A stretch of 10,968 nucleotides of DNA from CAYOBW01 sp964402115 (GCA_964402115.1 CAYOBW010000241.1:1-10968), one strand, 5' to 3'. Counted from the stretch's first letter, positions 1 through 8,810 are shown. The notes: generated by a model from the sequence alone, not told the origin. Program-made: numbers and translations.

Positions 1-3000
1 CCTCGCCAACGACCAGCGCGTTCGTGTCTCCCGACCAGCGGACGAAGTGGTGATTCGCCGCCGCAGTGGCGGTCACGACGACGTTCGATCCGGCCCCCTG
101 CCACCCGGCCACCGGGCCGACCATACCGTTGCCGCTGACGTCGGTCTGCAGCCAGTAGTTGGTCTGCCAGGCCCAGGCCAGGCTAGCGTCGTTGGTGAGC
201 ACGAGAGTCAGGTTCGTGCTCGTGCCCGTCCACGCGCCGCTGAGATCCGGCTGCCCCGCCAGGACCCAGCCCGTGCAGACATACTGGGTCGCCAGCGCAC
301 CGGCATAGACCGGCGAGTTGGTCACCTGGGCTGTCACGACCGTGCCGTAGGCGTACGGGTTAGCGCCGACTCCCGGCACGGCGCCGTCGTAGGCCGACGC
401 GACGGTCAAGGTGCGGCTATCCGCCCCGAATGCCGCCGTCAGGGTCAGGGGACCATGCACCCGCACCGTTACGCGGGGAGAGGCGGCATCGCCGACCACG
501 ATCGCGCCGGTATCACCCGTCCAGCCCGCGAAGTGGTGACCGTCCGCCGGGATGCCGGTCAGCACCACCTCCGCGCCAGCCGCATGCCACGCGGGCACAG
601 GAGTCACGGCGCCGTTGCCGCTGGCCGCCGTCTGCAGCCAGTAGTTCGTGGCCCACTGCCACTCCAACACCGCATTGTTGGTGAGTGTGAGCGCCAGCGT
701 GGCGCCCGCGCCCGTGTCGGCGCCCGTCGCATCGGTCTGCCCGGTCAGCCGCCAGCCCGTGCAGGTGAACTGCGCGGAGGCCGGCACTTCGACGGGGGAG
801 TTGGTAATCGCGCAGGACAGGCCCGTGCCCAACGCATAGCTGTGCACGCCAACCGCCGGCGCCGCCCCGCCGTGCGCCGAACGCACGTCCAGCGTCACCG
901 TGGGAGCCGCCGCCACGGCCACGTGCAGCGTGTGGTTGTTCGTAACGTTCAGGAAGGTGTAGCGGCTCAACGGCCCCTGCGAACTGCCGTCCACGACCAC
1001 GTCCGCAACCAGGTAGCCCTCGTCGGCGGAGAGGGTAAAGGCCTGGTCCGCCCCGTACAGCACCGCCACGTCCCCGGCCGGTGTGACCACGCCGTGAGCG
1101 TCCGCCGTGGCGACGATTGTTAGCAGGGCCGACTCGTAAGCACCCATATCGACCGTGCCATTGATCCGGCGAACCCGCCCGGCCAGGTCAACCGCCGCGG
1201 CGGTCCACACCAGGTTGCTGCCCTCGTCGATGCAAGGCGAGATCGTCTGCAGGGTGTAATCGCCGCCGGAGGCGTCCATGAAGAGCGGATCGTCGCTGGT
1301 GTTGCCGGCGCCCGCGGGTGCCGGAGCGGCGCGGCAGCAGGTGAAGGTCGTTGCCGCTCCGCTGACCGCCCAGTCGGGTCCGGTCGCGGCCGTGTTGCCG
1401 GAGAGGATCGTGTTGATCAGAGCGCCGCCCGTATCGCCATAGACGCCGCCGCCTGAGCCGGCGCCGTCAGCGCTGTTGCCGACCACCGTGCAGTTCTCCA
1501 CAGTGCCGCCGGTGGAGAGGTAGATGCCGCCGCCCAGGGACAGCTCGCTGCCCGCGGCCGTGCTGCCGCTGACAAGGCAGTTGCGCAGGGTACCACCGCC
1601 AGCGATGAAGACCGCACCGCCGCGCGCGCCCAGGGGAGCCGCGTCGCCCACTCGCCCGTTCCGGATCGCGAACCTTTCGAACAAGGCTCCGGCATGTCCA
1701 AGGTATACGCAACGCGTGCCGTTTCCGCCGTCAAGCACGGCCGCCGCGGCGCCCGCGACGCCACGCACGGTGATGGCGTTGGTGATACGCAGGGCGGCCG
1801 CCAGGGTGAAGGTCGCGTTCGTCACGATCACGCTGTCCCCGGCGATCGCGACATCAATGGCCGCCTGGATGTTCGTGGCGGCGTCCGCCCACGAGGCGAA
1901 CGGCGCGATATGGCCGCCCGCGTGCGACACGTAGTGGTCCATCGAACCGGTCACGTCCGTGATCGTGTAGAGGTACTGATCGTCGTAAGCGAGTTGCGCA
2001 TTGACCGCATTGGTCAACGAGATGACGATGGTTTCGTCACCTTCCGCAATCCGGTCCGACAGGATGTCGAGGCGCAGCGTGCCCGTGGTTGCACCGGCGG
2101 GGATGGTGAGCGTGCCCGCCGCCGGCGCGTAGTCCGCGCCCGCGACGGCTGTGAGGCTGGTGACACCGAAGGCGATCGTCGCCGTGTTCGTGGGCGGACG
2201 GCTCAGGCGCACTTCCAACTCCAGCGTCCGGCCCTCGGAACCGCGGCCCGACGGGGCTGCCAACCGGTACTGGCGCAACTCGTTCTGCTCGCTGATGATG
2301 GAAAGCCCCTTGCCATCGGCCTGCATCGCAATGCCCTGCGGCGAAGACATGCCGATGTTGATCTCGCCGAGGACGTTACCGTCCAGATCGGTTTCCAGCA
2401 GCACCTTGTTGGCGGCGGCGTTGCCGTAACAGACCAGCAGCAAGCGTGTCGAGTAGGGGTCGAGTGCGAGATCGCCCAACCAGGTGCCGGAGGACGCCAC
2501 CGCTGCCGGCGTGAACAGGAGCCTGGCGCGCACGGCGCCCTCGAACCACTCATAACGATAGACTCCGCCTGGCACCCCGCCGTTGAGCGTCTGCTTGACG
2601 GCGAGGAACTGGTGCCGGGCGCGGTCATAGGTAATGCCCTCCATGCCGTCCGTGGCAAAGGTGAAACCCGGGCTCCAGATCTGGCCAGATGCCTTGTAGA
2701 GCGTCATGTTCGTCAACGCCGGCGGGATCGTGATCAAGGTTATGTCAGCCCGCTCCTCTTCGACCACGGCGTAGAGGTTCTCCTCCGGCCATACCGCGCA
2801 CATGCCCTCGGTGTCGTCGAAGCCCGACAGGACGATCCGGTTCGTATAGGTGAGGTCCGAGTAAGTCTGGATGCGCGGCCCGTTCGGCGCAACCGTGCGG
2901 TTATTGTTCTCGACGACCATCAGCCGCCCGGATTCGGGACGAATGGCGCCGCCCGACATGTCGGTCACGTTGCCGCCCATGAGCGTACGACTCTGTGTGA

Positions 3001-6000
3001 GACTCAGGCGCCCGACCGTGCCGGTGGTTGCGAACGCAGCCCACGGCGTGCGCGGGGCGTACTCCGTCGCGAACGGGTTGGAGTCCGCGGTGAGTCCCAA
3101 CCCGTCCGTCGCCCGCAAGACCATGTTGTCGTTGGCTTCGAGCACGGTGAGCATGCCGCTCCAAGCGCCGCTCACGAAGGCCGCGGTTGCTGCCGGCGAG
3201 ATCGCCAGGGACGCCTGTCCGCCCGCTGTCACGACCACGTCATCGACATACCAGCCCTCGTGCGCATTGGCTTCGGCGGTCACGGAACGGAAGTGAAAGC
3301 GCACCCGCACCGTCGTACCCGTATAGGCGGACAGATCCACGCTGGCCGCAGCCCAGTCGGCGCCGGTCGGATCGGGCAAAGCCGTGCCCGTGCCGGTGTT
3401 GCCCGCCACGGTGACGAAGGTGGCGCCGTTCGTCGAAACCTGCACTTCGGCTTCATCGCGTCCCGCCAAGCCTTCGGTGGACAGCCTATAGGCGAAGGAG
3501 AGCGTCACGGGCGCCGCTGCGTTCGACAAGCTGATGTTCGGGGAGGTGGCGTTGCCTTCCGTGATCCCTGCGTCATAAGTACCACCGCCCGAGGCGGTTT
3601 CACCACGTCCATAGTAGAGGCTGTAGAACGCCGAGTGGCCGGCGTCCGCGCCCCGCCCCGTGCTGCGGTGCCACAGGCCGTTGCCGTCTCCGGCGGCGTT
3701 GTCGAGCGTGAAGCCTTCCAGTGAATCCTCGAAGGAGGTCCGCACCACCCTCCGCGGACCCAGGCCCTGCAGCGTGACCGGCCCGGTGTAATCGGTCACG
3801 GTCTGGCCGCCGTCGTCCTTGGCCGTGATCGTGACCGGGAACGAGACGCCCACGTGCTGGGACGCTGCGACCGCATCGAACACCAGGATCGGCGGGCTGC
3901 CGCTGACGAAATTGGCCGTCAGCGCCACGGATCGCGCCATGCTCACCGTCACCGTCAGGGCGTTGGCATCGCCAGCCACGATGGCCGCGGTGTCGCCGGT
4001 CCAACCGGAGAAACGATGGTCCACATCGGGCAGGGCAACCAGGACGACCGCTTCACCCGCCGCCCGCCAGCCCGGCGCCGGCGTCACGCTGCCGCTGCCG
4101 CTGGCGAGCGGCTGCAGCCAGTAGTTCGTAGCCCACTGCCACGCGAGCACCGCGTCGTTGGTCATCGCGAGCGACAGGCTCGTGCCCGCGCCCGTGCCCG
4201 CGCCGGTCGTGTCCGTCAATCCGGTCAGCCGCCAGCCCGTGCAGGTGTACTGCGCGGAGGCCGGCACTTCGACGGGAGAGTTCGTGACCGCGCAGGCCAG
4301 TTCCGTGCCCAGCGCGTAGCCGTGCGTGCCCGCCGGCGGCACCGCCCCGCCGTGCGCCGACTGCACAACCAGCGTCAGCAGGGTAACCTCCACCGTCGCG
4401 CGCAGCGTATGGTCGTTGGTGACATTCAGAAACGTGTAACTGTTCAGCGCGCCCAGCGAAAGCCCATCCACAACGACATCCGACACCCGGAAGCCAGGGT
4501 CGGCGGAGAGGGTGAAGGACTGGTTAGCCCCGCACACGACCTCCACGGTGCCGGCCGGCACGACGCGGGCGTGGGCATCCGCGGTGACGGCGATCGTCAG
4601 CACGGGCCACTCGTAGGCGCCCATGTCGACCGTGCCGTTGATCCGACGCAGCCGGCCGGCGAGGTCCGCCCCGGTGGCGGTCCAGGCCAGGTTGCTGCCC
4701 GCGTCGATGCAGGGCGAGGTGGTCTGCAGGGTGTAGTCGCCGCCGACGGGATTCACGAAGAGCGGGTCGCCCTCGATGTTCCCGGCGCCCGCGGGGGCCG
4801 CTGCGGCCCGGCAGCAGGTGAAGGTCGTTTCCGTGCCGCTGACCGCCCAGTCGGGCCCGGTCGCGGCGCTGTTGCCGGAGAGGATCGTATTGACGACCGA
4901 GCCGCCTCCGTCGCCGTAGAGACCGCCGCCCGACCCGTTGCCTGCGGCGTTGTTGCCGACCACCGTGCAGTTTTCGACCGCGCCGCCGGCGGCGAGGTGG
5001 ACACCACCGCCCATGGACTGCACACTGCCAGATACCGCGCTTCCGCTGACGACGCAGTTGCGCAGCGTGCCGCCGCCATCGATGAAGACCGCGCCGCCGC
5101 GCGCGCCCAGGTCGCTCGCGTCGTCCGCCCGCCCGTTCCGGATCGCAAACCCTTCCAGCAGCGCGCCCGCGTGGCTAAGGTACACGCAACGCGTGGCATT
5201 GCCGCCGTCAATGACGGCCGCGCCGCCCGGGACGCCGCGCACGGTGATGGCGTTGGTGATGCGCAGGGCGGATGCCAGGGTGAAGATCTCGTTCGTCACG
5301 ATCACGCTCTCGCCGTCGGGCGCAATATCGATCGCGGCCTGGATGTTCGTCGCCGCGTCCGCCCACGACGCGAATGGCGCGCGGTGGCCACCGGCGTGCG
5401 CAACGTAGTGCTCGGAGGAGTGGACCACGTCGGTGATCGTGTAGAGGTACTGATTGTCGTAGGCCAGCTGCGCGTTGACCGCGTTGGTCAGCGAAATGAC
5501 GATCGTTTCGCCACTATCCGTGACGCGGTCCGACAGGATGTTGATCCGCACCTTGCCCGTCGTCGAACCGGCCGGAATCGTGACCGTGCCCGATGCCGGC
5601 GAGTAGTCCGCACCCGCGACGGCGGTAAGGCTGGTCACGCCGAAGGCGATTACGGCCGTAGCCGTCGGCGGACGGCTCAAGCGCAGGTCGAGTTCCAGCG
5701 TGCGGCCCTCGGGGCCGCTCCCCGAAGGGGCGGCCAGGCGATACTGCCGCAACTCGTTCGCTTCACCGATGATGTAAAGGGACCGACCGTCGGGCTGCAC
5801 CGCAATGCCTTGCGGGGCGGTCATGCCGACGTTGATCTCGCCGAGGATGTTGCCGTCAAGGTCGGTTTCCATCAGCACCTTGTTGGCGGCGGCGTTGCCG
5901 TAGCCGACCAGCAGCAGGTGGGTCGAGTAGGGATCGAAGGCGATATCGCCCAGCCATGTACCAGCCGAAGTGACCGCCGCCGGCGTGAACATCAGCCTGG

Positions 6001-7444
6001 CGCGCACGGCGCCTTGGAACCACTCGTAGCGGTAGACACCGCCCGGCAGCCCGTCGCCGAGGGTCTGCTTGACGGCCAGGAACTGGTGCCTGGCGCGATC
6101 GTAGGTGAGGCCCTCCATGCCATCCGTGGTGAGGGTCAGGCCCGGGTTCCAGGTCTGGCCGGAGGCCTTGCTGACAGACTGGTTCTGAAGGTTGCGCGGC
6201 AGCGTCACCAGCGTGATCTGGGCCCGCTCCTCTTCGATCACCGCGTAGACGTTCTCCTCGGGACGGACCGCGCACATACCTTCGGTGTCGCTGAAGCCCG
6301 ACAGAGTCAGCCGGTTATTGTAGGTGTAATCCGAATAGACCTGGATGCGCGATCCTGTGATGCTGGTGTCCTGGACAACCAGGAGCCGCCCGGATTCTGG
6401 GCGGATGGCGCCGCCCGACATGGCGGTCGCATTTCCGCCCGAGAGCGTGCGGGTCAGCGCAAGATTGAGGCGCCCCACCGTACCCGTTGTCGCAAATGCC
6501 GCCCATGGCGTGCGCGGGGCGTAGCCTGCCGCGAAGACCCCGGAGTTGCCGGAGCGCCCACCCGTATCCTGGGCGCGCAGGTAGACGCCGGCATTGGCTT
6601 CGAGCACCGTGACCAGGCCGGTCCACACACCGCCCACGAAGGCGCCCGTGGTAGCCGGCAGGATGCCCACCGCCGCTTCGCCCCCCGCAGCCACGACGAC
6701 GTCGTCAATGTACCAGCCCTCATAGGCATTCGCAGCGGCCGTCACGGAGCGGAAGTGGAAGCGCACCCTCACCGTCCTGCCCGTGTAGGCCGACAAGTCC
6801 ACGCTGGCCGCCGCCCAACCGGCCCCGGACGGATCGGTCAGGGCTGTGCCCGTGCCGGTGTTGCCAGCCACGGTGACGAAGGTCGTGCCGTTCGTCGAGA
6901 TTTGGACTTCTGCTTCGTCGCTCCCCGCCGCTCCCTCGGTGGACAGCCGGTAGTTGAAGGAGAGGGTTAGCGGCGCCGGCGCATTCGCGAGGCTGATATT
7001 CGGGGATGTGGCGTTACCTTCCGTGACGCCCGCGTCATAAGTGCCACCGCCCGCAGCAGTTTCGCCACGCCCGTAGTAGAGGCTGTAGAACGCCGAGTGG
7101 CCGCGATCCGCACCCCACCCCGTGCTGCGATGCCATAAGCCGTTGCCATCTCCCGCGGCGTTGTCGAGCGTGAAGCCCTCCAAAGAATCCTCGAAGGAGG
7201 TCAGCACCACCTGCCGGGGCCCCCACCCCTGCAGGGTTGCCGGCCCCGTATACGTCGTCACGATGCTGCCGTCACTGTCGCGCGCCGTGATGCCGACCGG
7301 AATCGTCACCCCCACACGACGCGGCGATGATATGGCATTCCATACCAGGGAAGTCTGTCCCGTGGCTGGCAGCACGGCCGCCACCAGGGTTGCCCCTGCG
7401 ATACCCAGCCAAGCCCGTCCCAACGAAATCCGAGAGAAACGCAT
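1..7444 (-). CDS. Giant exported multidomain surface protein, 3' end beyond the left edge (at least 2481 residues)
   Basis: Read by hand from ATG 7444-7442, the frame stays open to base 1 with no stop or frameshift. Residues 1-30 look like a signal peptide: basic start MRFSRISLGR, then a hydrophobic stretch to about 25. Domains in order: Ig-like segment (about 33-75); MAM/jelly-roll-like module (about 84-250, from FEDSLEGF to GWYIDDVVV); Ig-like segment (252-303); SdiA-regulated-type propeller (about 312-572, with GFSDTEGMCAV and GMEGLTYDRARHQFLAVKQ); Calx-beta (575-672, with AGADYSPASGTVTIPAG); beta-helix ending in a choice-of-anchor-Q-like tail (679-945, with GDPLF, SPCIDAG, NGTVDMGAYE); and three InlB-like repeats (946-1184, with FSGWTGD and TNYWLQ). 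The series then repeats at 1185-2341, followed by more InlB-like repeats. These families suggest extracellular adhesion or carbohydrate contact; no catalytic site is evident. Start choice: signal peptide and GGTGAG close upstream. The anchor or sorting domain would lie off the window. The minus-strand coding call is very secure; function is not. Confidence 0.95.
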   Translation of the reverse strand, partial: MRFSRISLGRAWLGIAGATLVAAVLPATGQTSLVWNAISSPRRVGVTIPVGITARDSDGSIVTTYTGPATLQGWGPRQVVLTSFEDSLEGFTLDNAAGDGNGLWHRSTGWGADRGHSAFYSLYYGRGETAAGGGTYDAGVTEGNATSPNISLANAPAPLTLSFNYRLSTEGAAGSDEAEVQISTNGTTFVTVAGNTGTGTALTDPSGAGWAAASVDLSAYTGRTVRVRFHFRSVTAAANAYEGWYIDDVVVAAGGEAAVGILPATTGAFVGGVWTGLVTVLEANAGVYLRAQDTGGRSGNSGVFAAGYAPRTPWAAFATTGTVGRLNLALTRTLSGGNATAMSGGAIRPESGRLLVVQDTSITGSRIQVYSDYTYNNRLTLSGFSDTEGMCAVRPEENVYAVIEEERAQITLVTLPRNLQNQSVSKASGQTWNPGLTLTTDGMEGLTYDRARHQFLAVKQTLGDGLPGGVYRYEWFQGAVRARLMFTPAAVTSAGTWLGDIAFDPYSTHLLLVGYGNAAANKVLMETDLDGNILGEINVGMTAPQGIAVQPDGRSLYIIGEANELRQYRLAAPSGSGPEGRTLELDLRLSRPPTATAVIAFGVTSLTAVAGADYSPASGTVTIPAGSTTGKVRINILSDRVTDSGETIVISLTNAVNAQLAYDNQYLYTITDVVHSSEHYVAHAGGHRAPFASWADAATNIQAAIDIAPDGESVIVTNEIFTLASALRITNAITVRGVPGGAAVIDGGNATRCVYLSHAGALLEGFAIRNGRADDASDLGARGGAVFIDGGGTLRNCVVSGSAVSGSVQSMGGGVHLAAGGAVENCTVVGNNAAGNGSGGGLYGDGGGSVVNTILSGNSAATGPDWAVSGTETTFTCCRAAAAPAGAGNIEGDPLFVNPVGGDYTLQTTSPCIDAGSNLAWTATGADLAGRLRRINGTVDMGAYEWPVLTIAVTADAHARVVPAGTVEVVCGANQSFTLSADPGFRVSDVVVDGLSLGALNSYTFLNVTNDHTLRATVEVTLLTLVVQSAHGGAVPPAGTHGYALGTELACAVTNSPVEVPASAQYTCTGWRLTGLTDTTGAGTGAGTSLSLAMTNDAVLAWQWATNYWLQPLASGSGSVTPAPGWRAAGEAVVLVALPDVDHRFSGWTGDTAAIVAGDANALTVTVSMARSVALTANFVSGSPPILVFDAVAASQHVGVSFPVTITAKDDGGQTVTDYTGPVTLQGLGPRRVVRTSFEDSLEGFTLDNAAGDGNGLWHRSTGRGADAGHSAFYSLYYGRGETASGGGTYDAGITEGNATSPNISLSNAAAPVTLSFAYRLSTEGLAGRDEAEVQVSTNGATFVTVAGNTGTGTALPDPTGADWAAASVDLSAYTGTTVRVRFHFRSVTAEANAHEGWYVDDVVVTAGGQASLAISPAATAAFVSGAWSGMLTVLEANDNMVLRATDGLGLTADSNPFATEYAPRTPWAAFATTGTVGRLSLTQSRTLMGGNVTDMSGGAIRPESGRLMVVENNNRTVAPNGPRIQTYSDLTYTNRIVLSGFDDTEGMCAVWPEENLYAVVEEERADITLITIPPALTNMTLYKASGQIWSPGFTFATDGMEGITYDRARHQFLAVKQTLNGGVPGGVYRYEWFEGAVRARLLFTPAAVASSGTWLGDLALDPYSTRLLLVCYGNAAANKVLLETDLDGNVLGEINIGMSSPQGIAMQADGKGLSIISEQNELRQYRLAAPSGRGSEGRTLELEVRLSRPPTNTATIAFGVTSLTAVAGADYAPAAGTLTIPAGATTGTLRLDILSDRIAEGDETIVISLTNAVNAQLAYDDQYLYTITDVTGSMDHYVSHAGGHIAPFASWADAATNIQAAIDVAIAGDSVIVTNATFTLAAALRITNAITVRGVAGAAAAVLDGGNGTRCVYLGHAGALFERFAIRNGRVGDAAPLGARGGAVFIAGGGTLRNCLVSGSTAAGSELSLGGGIYLSTGGTVENCTVVGNSADGAGSGGGVYGDTGGALINTILSGNTAATGPDWAVSGAATTFTCCRAAPAPAGAGNTSDDPLFMDASGGDYTLQTISPCIDEGSNLVWTAAAVDLAGRVRRINGTVDMGAYESALLTIVATADAHGVVTPAGDVAVLYGADQAFTLSADEGYLVADVVVDGSSQGPLSRYTFLNVTNNHTLHVAVAAAPTVTLDVRSAHGGAAPAVGVHSYALGTGLSCAITNSPVEVPASAQFTCTGWRLTGQTDATGADTGAGATLALTLTNNAVLEWQWATNYWLQTAASGNGAVTPVPAWHAAGAEVVLTGIPADGHHFAGWTGDTGAIVVGDAASPRVTVRVHGPLTLTAAFGADSRTLTVASAYDGAVPGVGANPYAYGTVVTAQVTNSPVYAGALATQYVCTGWVLAGQPDLSGAWTGTSTNLTLVLTNDASLAWAWQTNYWLQTDVSGNGMVGPVAGWQGAGSNVVVTATAAANHHFVRWSGDTNALVVGE
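425..3892 (-). repeat. Internal tandem cassette, copy 2 of the giant gene (residues about 1185-2341)
   Basis: This is the second copy, from ILVFDAVAASQHVGV to LTLTAAFGADS. It carries the same domain order and long shared peptide blocks with copy 1, such as FEDSLEGFTLDNAAGDGNG and the NAAANKVL stretch of the propeller. After it the protein does not restart with an Ig-like segment. It goes on with at least one and a half more InlB-like repeats (VCTGWVLAGQ, TNYWLQ, HHFVRWSGD) to the window edge, so the C-terminal side is not a simple third copy. Confidence 0.85.
3893..7351 (-). repeat. Internal tandem cassette, copy 1 of the giant gene (residues about 32-1184)
   Basis: This is the first copy of a seven-module cassette. 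It runs from the Ig-like segment after the signal peptide (VWNAISSPRRVGV) to the end of the third InlB-like repeat (SVALTANFVSG). It is collinear with copy 2. The FEDSLEGF codons lie at about 7195 here and about 3733 in copy 2, a shift of exactly 3462 bases or 1154 codons. By the beta-helix end the shift is 3477 bases, so small in-frame indels have accumulated. By eye the copies agree at very roughly four bases in five; I did not compute this. Confidence 0.85.
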
Positions 7445-7516
7445 GCCTCACCGCCTTGTTCTGTGGCCGCCTGTTCCAGCCTGTGACCCCAAACTCCCGT
7501 GAACCTGAACCCGAGA

Positions 7517-7561
7517 GAAAACAAAAGAACCGGTCCAAGCAGACCTGCCTGGGGCCGGTTC
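7517..7561 (-). terminator. Intrinsic terminator in the leader of the giant gene
   Basis: Read on the minus strand, GAACCGG (7561-7555) pairs with CCGGTTC (7533-7527). After a small CC/A internal loop, a second helix CCAGGCA/TGCTTGG closes a GGTC loop. The stem is followed at once by TTTTGTTTTC (7526-7517). That stem plus U-tract is the classic Rho-independent form and applies only to leftward transcription. No minus-strand gene lies between it and the acetyltransferase that ends at 9067. It therefore either stops stray leftward readthrough or attenuates the giant gene, whose ATG is 73 bases further on. Confidence 0.75.
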
Positions 7562-7693
7562 GATTAGCATACCCGTACATGCACGCAAAACACAGTCACA
7601 ACAATCCTTTACCAAGAAACGATTCGTTTAACGTATTATTGCACCGTCGCCTCTGGAATGTGGATATTCATGCCACGCGCCAGCAGTGGCCAC
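7562..7693. promoter_or_regulatory. AT-richer divergent intergenic region with a 13-bp palindrome
   Basis: This segment separates the leftward giant gene from the rightward glycosidase gene and is visibly richer in A and T than the rest of the window. It holds a perfect inverted repeat, AAACGATTCGTTT (7617-7629; six-base arms, one-base centre), which could be an operator. Promoters for both genes most likely lie here. I found no pair of -35 and -10 hexamers good enough to call. TATGCT on the minus strand, just before the terminator stem, is the best -10 look-alike for the giant gene. Confidence 0.4.
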
Positions 7694-7699
7694 GAGGAG
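7694..7699 (+). promoter_or_regulatory. Ribosome binding site deciding the glycosidase start
   Basis: GAGGAG sits seven bases before ATG 7707. The in-frame alternatives, GTG 7686 and ATG 7758, have no comparable Shine-Dalgarno sequence. This favours 7707, even though it gives the signal peptide a rather long N-region. Confidence 0.6.
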
Positions 7700-7706
7700 C
7701 CGTGCA

Positions 7707-8636
7707 ATGCATGCGAGAGTCTACACCGACTCACCCTTCTCACGCGCCGATGCGCGCATGAAGGTGCGTCTTTTGCGGTGGTCCGTGGGGCTCTTGCTGC
7801 TCGGGATGCCGACCGTTTCCCCCGCCGCTTCCCTCTCCGCCCCCGCCTACACGCCGGATCTCTGCTACACCGGTTTGGTGCGCAGCGTGCCACGCCCACT
7901 GCAGATCCATGTGGTCATGGCACGCCTCGGCCCTGAGGCCCTGACGGTCCGGGCCGTCGTCGCCTCCGACCCGGACGGGCCGGGGCCGGCGGAAACCGCG
8001 CTGGCCAATCCGCTGAAGCTCGCCACCGCCGCCGGAGCCGTTGGGGCGATCAATGCCAACGTCTTCTCACGAATCCCGACAAAGGTTGCGGCCGGCACAT
8101 CGCCTCCGCCGTGGACCAACGGCCTGCCGGTGACGATCGGGGGCTGGGTGCGAACGGCAGGCAGCACCCGCAGCGGACCGAGTTCGCTCTATGCGCCCGT
8201 CTGGCTGGGCGCGGACGGCCGCGTTCACGCCGGCGACACCAACGTGCCCCCCACAGCCCCCGAAGCGGTAGCCGGCTTCACGGTCATCCTCCGGGACGGC
8301 AAGCCCCTGCGTCCGGGCGGAGCCCGAGCCGCGGCGCTTCATCCGCGGTCCGCCGTTGGCGTCGACCGGACAGGGCGGCGTCTTTGGCTGGTTGTCGTGG
8401 ACGGCCGGCAGCCCGGCCAGAGCGAGGGTATGACCGAGGCGGAACTGGGACTGCTCCTCCAGGAACTGGGCGCAACCGACGCGGTGAACCTCGACGGCGG
8501 CGGCAGTTCGATCCTGCTCGGCAACACCGATGGCAACGGCCTCAGCGTGCTGAACCGACCGTGCGAGGGACATCCGCGACCGATCGCCGTGCTCCTCGGG
8601 CTCTTCCGCGCGGCGCAGCCTGGCACACGTCCATGA
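7707..8636 (+). CDS. Exported phosphodiester glycosidase family (NAGPA-like) protein
   Basis: The 309-residue product matches the phosphodiester glycosidase domain, named for the lysosomal 'uncovering enzyme' that removes N-acetylglucosamine from a phosphodiester and found in bacterial exopolysaccharide and envelope proteins. Visible family motifs are INANVF (115-120, where relatives have a similar N-rich turn), PRSAVGVD (213-220), VVVDGR (229-234), a GMTEAELGLLL helix, and the signature AVNLDGGGSS (259-268). The N-terminus has a hydrophobic run WSVGLLLLGM followed by an Ala-rich segment, consistent with a signal peptide and an export-side role. ATG 7758 (MKVRLLRW) would give a more typical signal peptide but lacks a good ribosome binding site. 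The gene is divergent from the giant surface gene and convergent with the acetyltransferase. The substrate cannot be told from the sequence. Confidence 0.88.
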   Translation: MHARVYTDSPFSRADARMKVRLLRWSVGLLLLGMPTVSPAASLSAPAYTPDLCYTGLVRSVPRPLQIHVVMARLGPEALTVRAVVASDPDGPGPAETALANPLKLATAAGAVGAINANVFSRIPTKVAAGTSPPPWTNGLPVTIGGWVRTAGSTRSGPSSLYAPVWLGADGRVHAGDTNVPPTAPEAVAGFTVILRDGKPLRPGGARAAALHPRSAVGVDRTGRRLWLVVVDGRQPGQSEGMTEAELGLLLQELGATDAVNLDGGGSSILLGNTDGNGLSVLNRPCEGHPRPIAVLLGLFRAAQPGTRP

Positions 8637-8735
8637 ACGCGGCGGGCCTTGGTGGAGAGAACAGCCGTCTGCAGCGAACAATAGGCCCCTGACGGCGCGC
8701 GCGTCTGCGCTTTGGTGGCTTGGGTGGTCTGGCTG

Positions 8736-8763
8736 GTAGCCCCGCCTTCTCCGAAGGCGAGGG
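8736..8763 (+). repeat. REP-like palindrome with GTAG head
   Basis: GTAG (8736-8739) is followed by CCC, then CGCCTTC (8743-8749), loop TCC, GAAGGCG (8753-8759), a bulged A and GGG. A GTAG or GTGG tetranucleotide followed by an imperfect palindrome is the known layout of REP elements mobilised by RAYT (TnpA-REP) transposases. No RAYT gene is in the window. Confidence 0.55.
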
Positions 8764-8810
8764 CCGCCGCCTGCAGGGAATCCAGCTGCGCACGCATGCA
8801 ACGCCACCGG

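Noticed and set aside
1694..6970. Two very long plus-strand open frames (1694-3724 and 3854-6970)
   Set aside because: They are antisense to the giant minus-strand gene. Their peptides are Arg/Gly/Ala/His-rich with no domain, as expected of the opposite strand of a GC-rich repetitive gene. The minus frame gives continuous recognisable domains.
7359..7373. LPATG (residues 25-29 of the giant protein), a sortase-like motif
   Set aside because: It sits at the signal-peptide end near the N-terminus. Sortase signals are C-terminal and followed by a membrane helix and basic tail.
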